32,429 nucleotides of DNA, taken from an uncultured Mycoplasma sp. GTDB taxonomy: Bacteria > Bacillota_I > Bacilli_A > Mycoplasmatales > Metamycoplasmataceae. This document shows, in pieces, positions 31,084 to 32,429 of the stretch; within the stretch, counting starts at the first letter, position 1; every line of letters starts with the position of its first letter. The stretch spans positions 1-32,429 of the forward strand of contig CASEIC010000023.1 in the NCBI GenBank assembly GCA_949288045.1. The letters are read 5' to 3'. The translations under genes and the position numbers were made by a program. A model generated the notes under the pieces. It searched no databases, had not been told where the DNA came from, and saw only the letters and a list, made by a program, of their open reading frames with translations.

Positions 31084-31091
31084 ATTATAAT
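31084..31091. promoter_or_regulatory. Shared two-way -10 (ATTATAAT) for tRNA-Trp and the fusion gene
   Basis: ATTATAAT is an 8-bp palindrome. The plus strand reads TATAAT at 31086-31091, 18 bases before tRNA-Trp; the minus strand reads TATAAT at 31089-31084, 12 bases before the fusion gene ATG. One site may serve both. Confidence 0.45.
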
Positions 31092-31108
31092 ATAAAAATA
31101 AATAATAA

Positions 31109-31182
31109 AGGGGTTTAGTATAATGGTAGTACCGCAGACTCCAAACCTGCTTGTAGGGGTTCGATTCCTCTAACCCCTGCCA
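31109..31182 (+). tRNA. tRNA-Trp(CCA)
   Basis: Complete 74-nt tRNA with encoded CCA. The acceptor AGGGGTT pairs with AACCCCT, the T arm is AGGGG/CCTCT, and the anticodon loop CTCCAAA gives CCA, which reads UGG only. The anticodon stem GCAGA/CCTGC ends in an A-C mismatch (positions 31-39). Under code 4 a second tRNA-Trp(UCA) must exist elsewhere to read UGA. Confidence 0.95.
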
Positions 31183-31202
31183 TATCACATTGTGACCATT
31201 AC

Positions 31203-31208
31203 AAGGAG
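31203..31208 (+). promoter_or_regulatory. Ribosome site that sets a TTG start
   Basis: AAGGAG lies eight bases before the TTG at 31217, and no ATG or GTG is found at a better spacing. This fixes the start of the hydrolase at TTG. Confidence 0.6.
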
Positions 31209-31216
31209 AAAAAACA

Positions 31217-32029
31217 TTGGATAAAACTATTATAAAAACAAATAAAGGTGATTATGCTGCATTATATTCAAAAGGAACTAAATATAATGATATTTGTATA
31301 GTTTACTATCATGGGTTGGGTGGAAAATCAAAAGTAAATAAACCTTTATTTTCTAAAGTTTGTGAATATGATTTTTACTCAATTGAAGAAAGGGGTCATA
31401 TTGATTCCCTTCAAAAAGCTTCTATAATGCCTTCTAAACACGATAAAGATATTTTTAATGTTGTTTCTTCACTTAAAAATAAATACAAAAAAATTTATTT
31501 ATGTGGTGAATCAATGGGTGCATTATTTATATCAAGGTATGCATATAAATGAAATGATGTTGATGCTGTTTTTGCATGATCTATACCATTTCAACCTAAA
31601 GATATAATGAAAGAAAATAAGAAAAAGAAATTTATTATATTCTTTAGAGTTTTTATGTGTTTTTTATTTGGATGGAATTATAAATACAAAGCTGTTGTTG
31701 ATTATCCAAAACTAACAAATTCTAAGTTTTTAATGAAATTACATGATATGGATGTTGAAACCATGAATTCAACATCAGAAGAAATTGCAATTTGGAAGGC
31801 TTCATTAGGAATTAAAAGAAAATTTTTATATAAAAAATCAAAATGCCCAATCTATTATTGACAAGGCGAAAATGATATTATGTCGAATAAAAAACTACTA
31901 AAAAAAATGCAATCTAAAAATTTTATTAATGTACATGAAATTAAAAATGCAAAACATATATTGATGTTTGAAGAAGGATTTGATCAAATAACAAATAAAA
32001 TGTTAGAGATAATAAAAACTAATCACTAA
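31217..32029 (+). CDS. Alpha/beta hydrolase (esterase or lysophospholipase-like)
   Basis: The 270-residue product has the oxyanion motif YYHGLGGKSK near residue 30, the nucleophile elbow CGESMGALF near residue 98, a late Asp in QGENDIM and a His in AKHILMF, so the Ser-Asp-His triad is complete. Such hydrolases act on esters, often of lipids; the substrate is unknown. Several Trp codons are TGG, more than in the neighbours, while others are TGA. Start is TTG. The stop codon lies inside the end of recO on the other strand. Confidence 0.85.
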
Positions 32030-32429
32030 CAAAATTAATTAATGATCTTAATATTATGTTATTGTCTAAATTATTTGTGTTTTGGCAAAAATCATCAAAA
32101 CTTTGCGACAAATAATAAAATGATTTAACAACACTATTTTTATTTATTGCTCATTCTATTTTGTGTTTAAAACAAAACATTCCACCTTGATAAATGTCTA
32201 CACAATATAAATCTTGATTAGATCCACAAACACAACACCTATCTAATATTAATGACTTCCCTTTTGTTTTTAAAGTAAAATTCGTTAAATATGACAATAA
32301 ATATTTTTTATTAGTATTCTCGTTAAAAAAATAATTTAAATAATTCTTAAAAAAATCAGAATTTTTTTCTTCTAGTTGTTGAAATAAATAAAATAAAACC
32401 TCATTAATATCTTTATTTGATAAATCATC
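32019..32429 (-). CDS. recO: DNA repair protein RecO, 3' part
   Basis: RecO loads RecA with RecR at single-stranded gaps. The window holds the C-terminal 136 residues; the start lies beyond the right edge. The zinc motif CCVCGSNQDLYC followed by IYQGGMFCFKH (last ligand His) is the RecO pattern (C-x2-C ... GG-x2-C-x-x-[CH]). The all-helical tail after it fits the family. Stop is TAG at 32019-32021. It overlaps the convergent hydrolase gene by 11 bases. Confidence 0.78.

Overview
This window comes from a mollicute, a wall-less and very AT-rich relative of the Firmicutes. The decisive sign is that many genes stay open only if TGA is read as tryptophan (genetic code 4). gap, ftsY, secA, truB, ldh and most others contain conserved Trp positions written TGA, and no gene called here ends in TGA. 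Two lipoproteins with mollicute-style signal peptides and an L-lactate fermentation gene fit the Spiroplasma / Mesoplasma / Mycoplasma mycoides branch. The species cannot be fixed from sequence reading alone.

Layout. 1-16.4 kb is mostly core: gap(-), rpmF(+), ylxM-ftsY(-), a lipoprotein(+), an operon-like permease-secA-galE block(-), ldh and a 68-aa membrane protein(+), ppa, a large lipoprotein, then the tightly packed truB / HAD phosphatase / ribF series(+), and tRNA-Ser(CGA). 16.4-32 kb is accessory and looks like a surface phospho-glycolipid island. It holds a TarI/IspD-like cytidylyltransferase overlapping an MtlD-family polyol-phosphate dehydrogenase(-). Divergent from these are two LicD phosphotransferases and three mosaic glycosyltransferases(+), two of which carry a G8 tract. 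Then come a class III nucleotidyl cyclase-like gene overlapping an AAA ATPase/DUF4143 gene(-), a HisC-like aminotransferase overlapping a LicC-like nucleotidyltransferase(-), another glycosyltransferase with a Pr6Pr-like membrane protein(+), and a 973-aa protein that joins a degenerate phosphohexomutase domain to an MprF/YbhN-type membrane domain(-). tRNA-Trp(CCA), an alpha/beta hydrolase(+) and the 3' part of recO(-) close the window.

How the genes may work together (inference). GalE can supply UDP-galactose. The TarI-like/MtlD pair could make a CDP-polyol, and the aminotransferase/LicC pair a CDP-activated aminoalcohol. The two LicD proteins could transfer the phospho-groups onto glycans built by the four glycosyltransferases, and the UPF0104-type protein could move lipid-linked products across the membrane. 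Slippage at the G8 tracts would switch two glycosyltransferases on and off. The cyclase/ATPase operon is separate, has its own palindromic operator-like sites, and is the best candidate for an undescribed signalling or defence unit.

Regulatory style. At least six genes have a TAWAAT -10 box ending only 6-9 nt before the start codon and lack a ribosome binding site, so leaderless mRNAs are likely. Other genes have clear AGGAG-type sites. There is no gene-free stretch above 300 bases.
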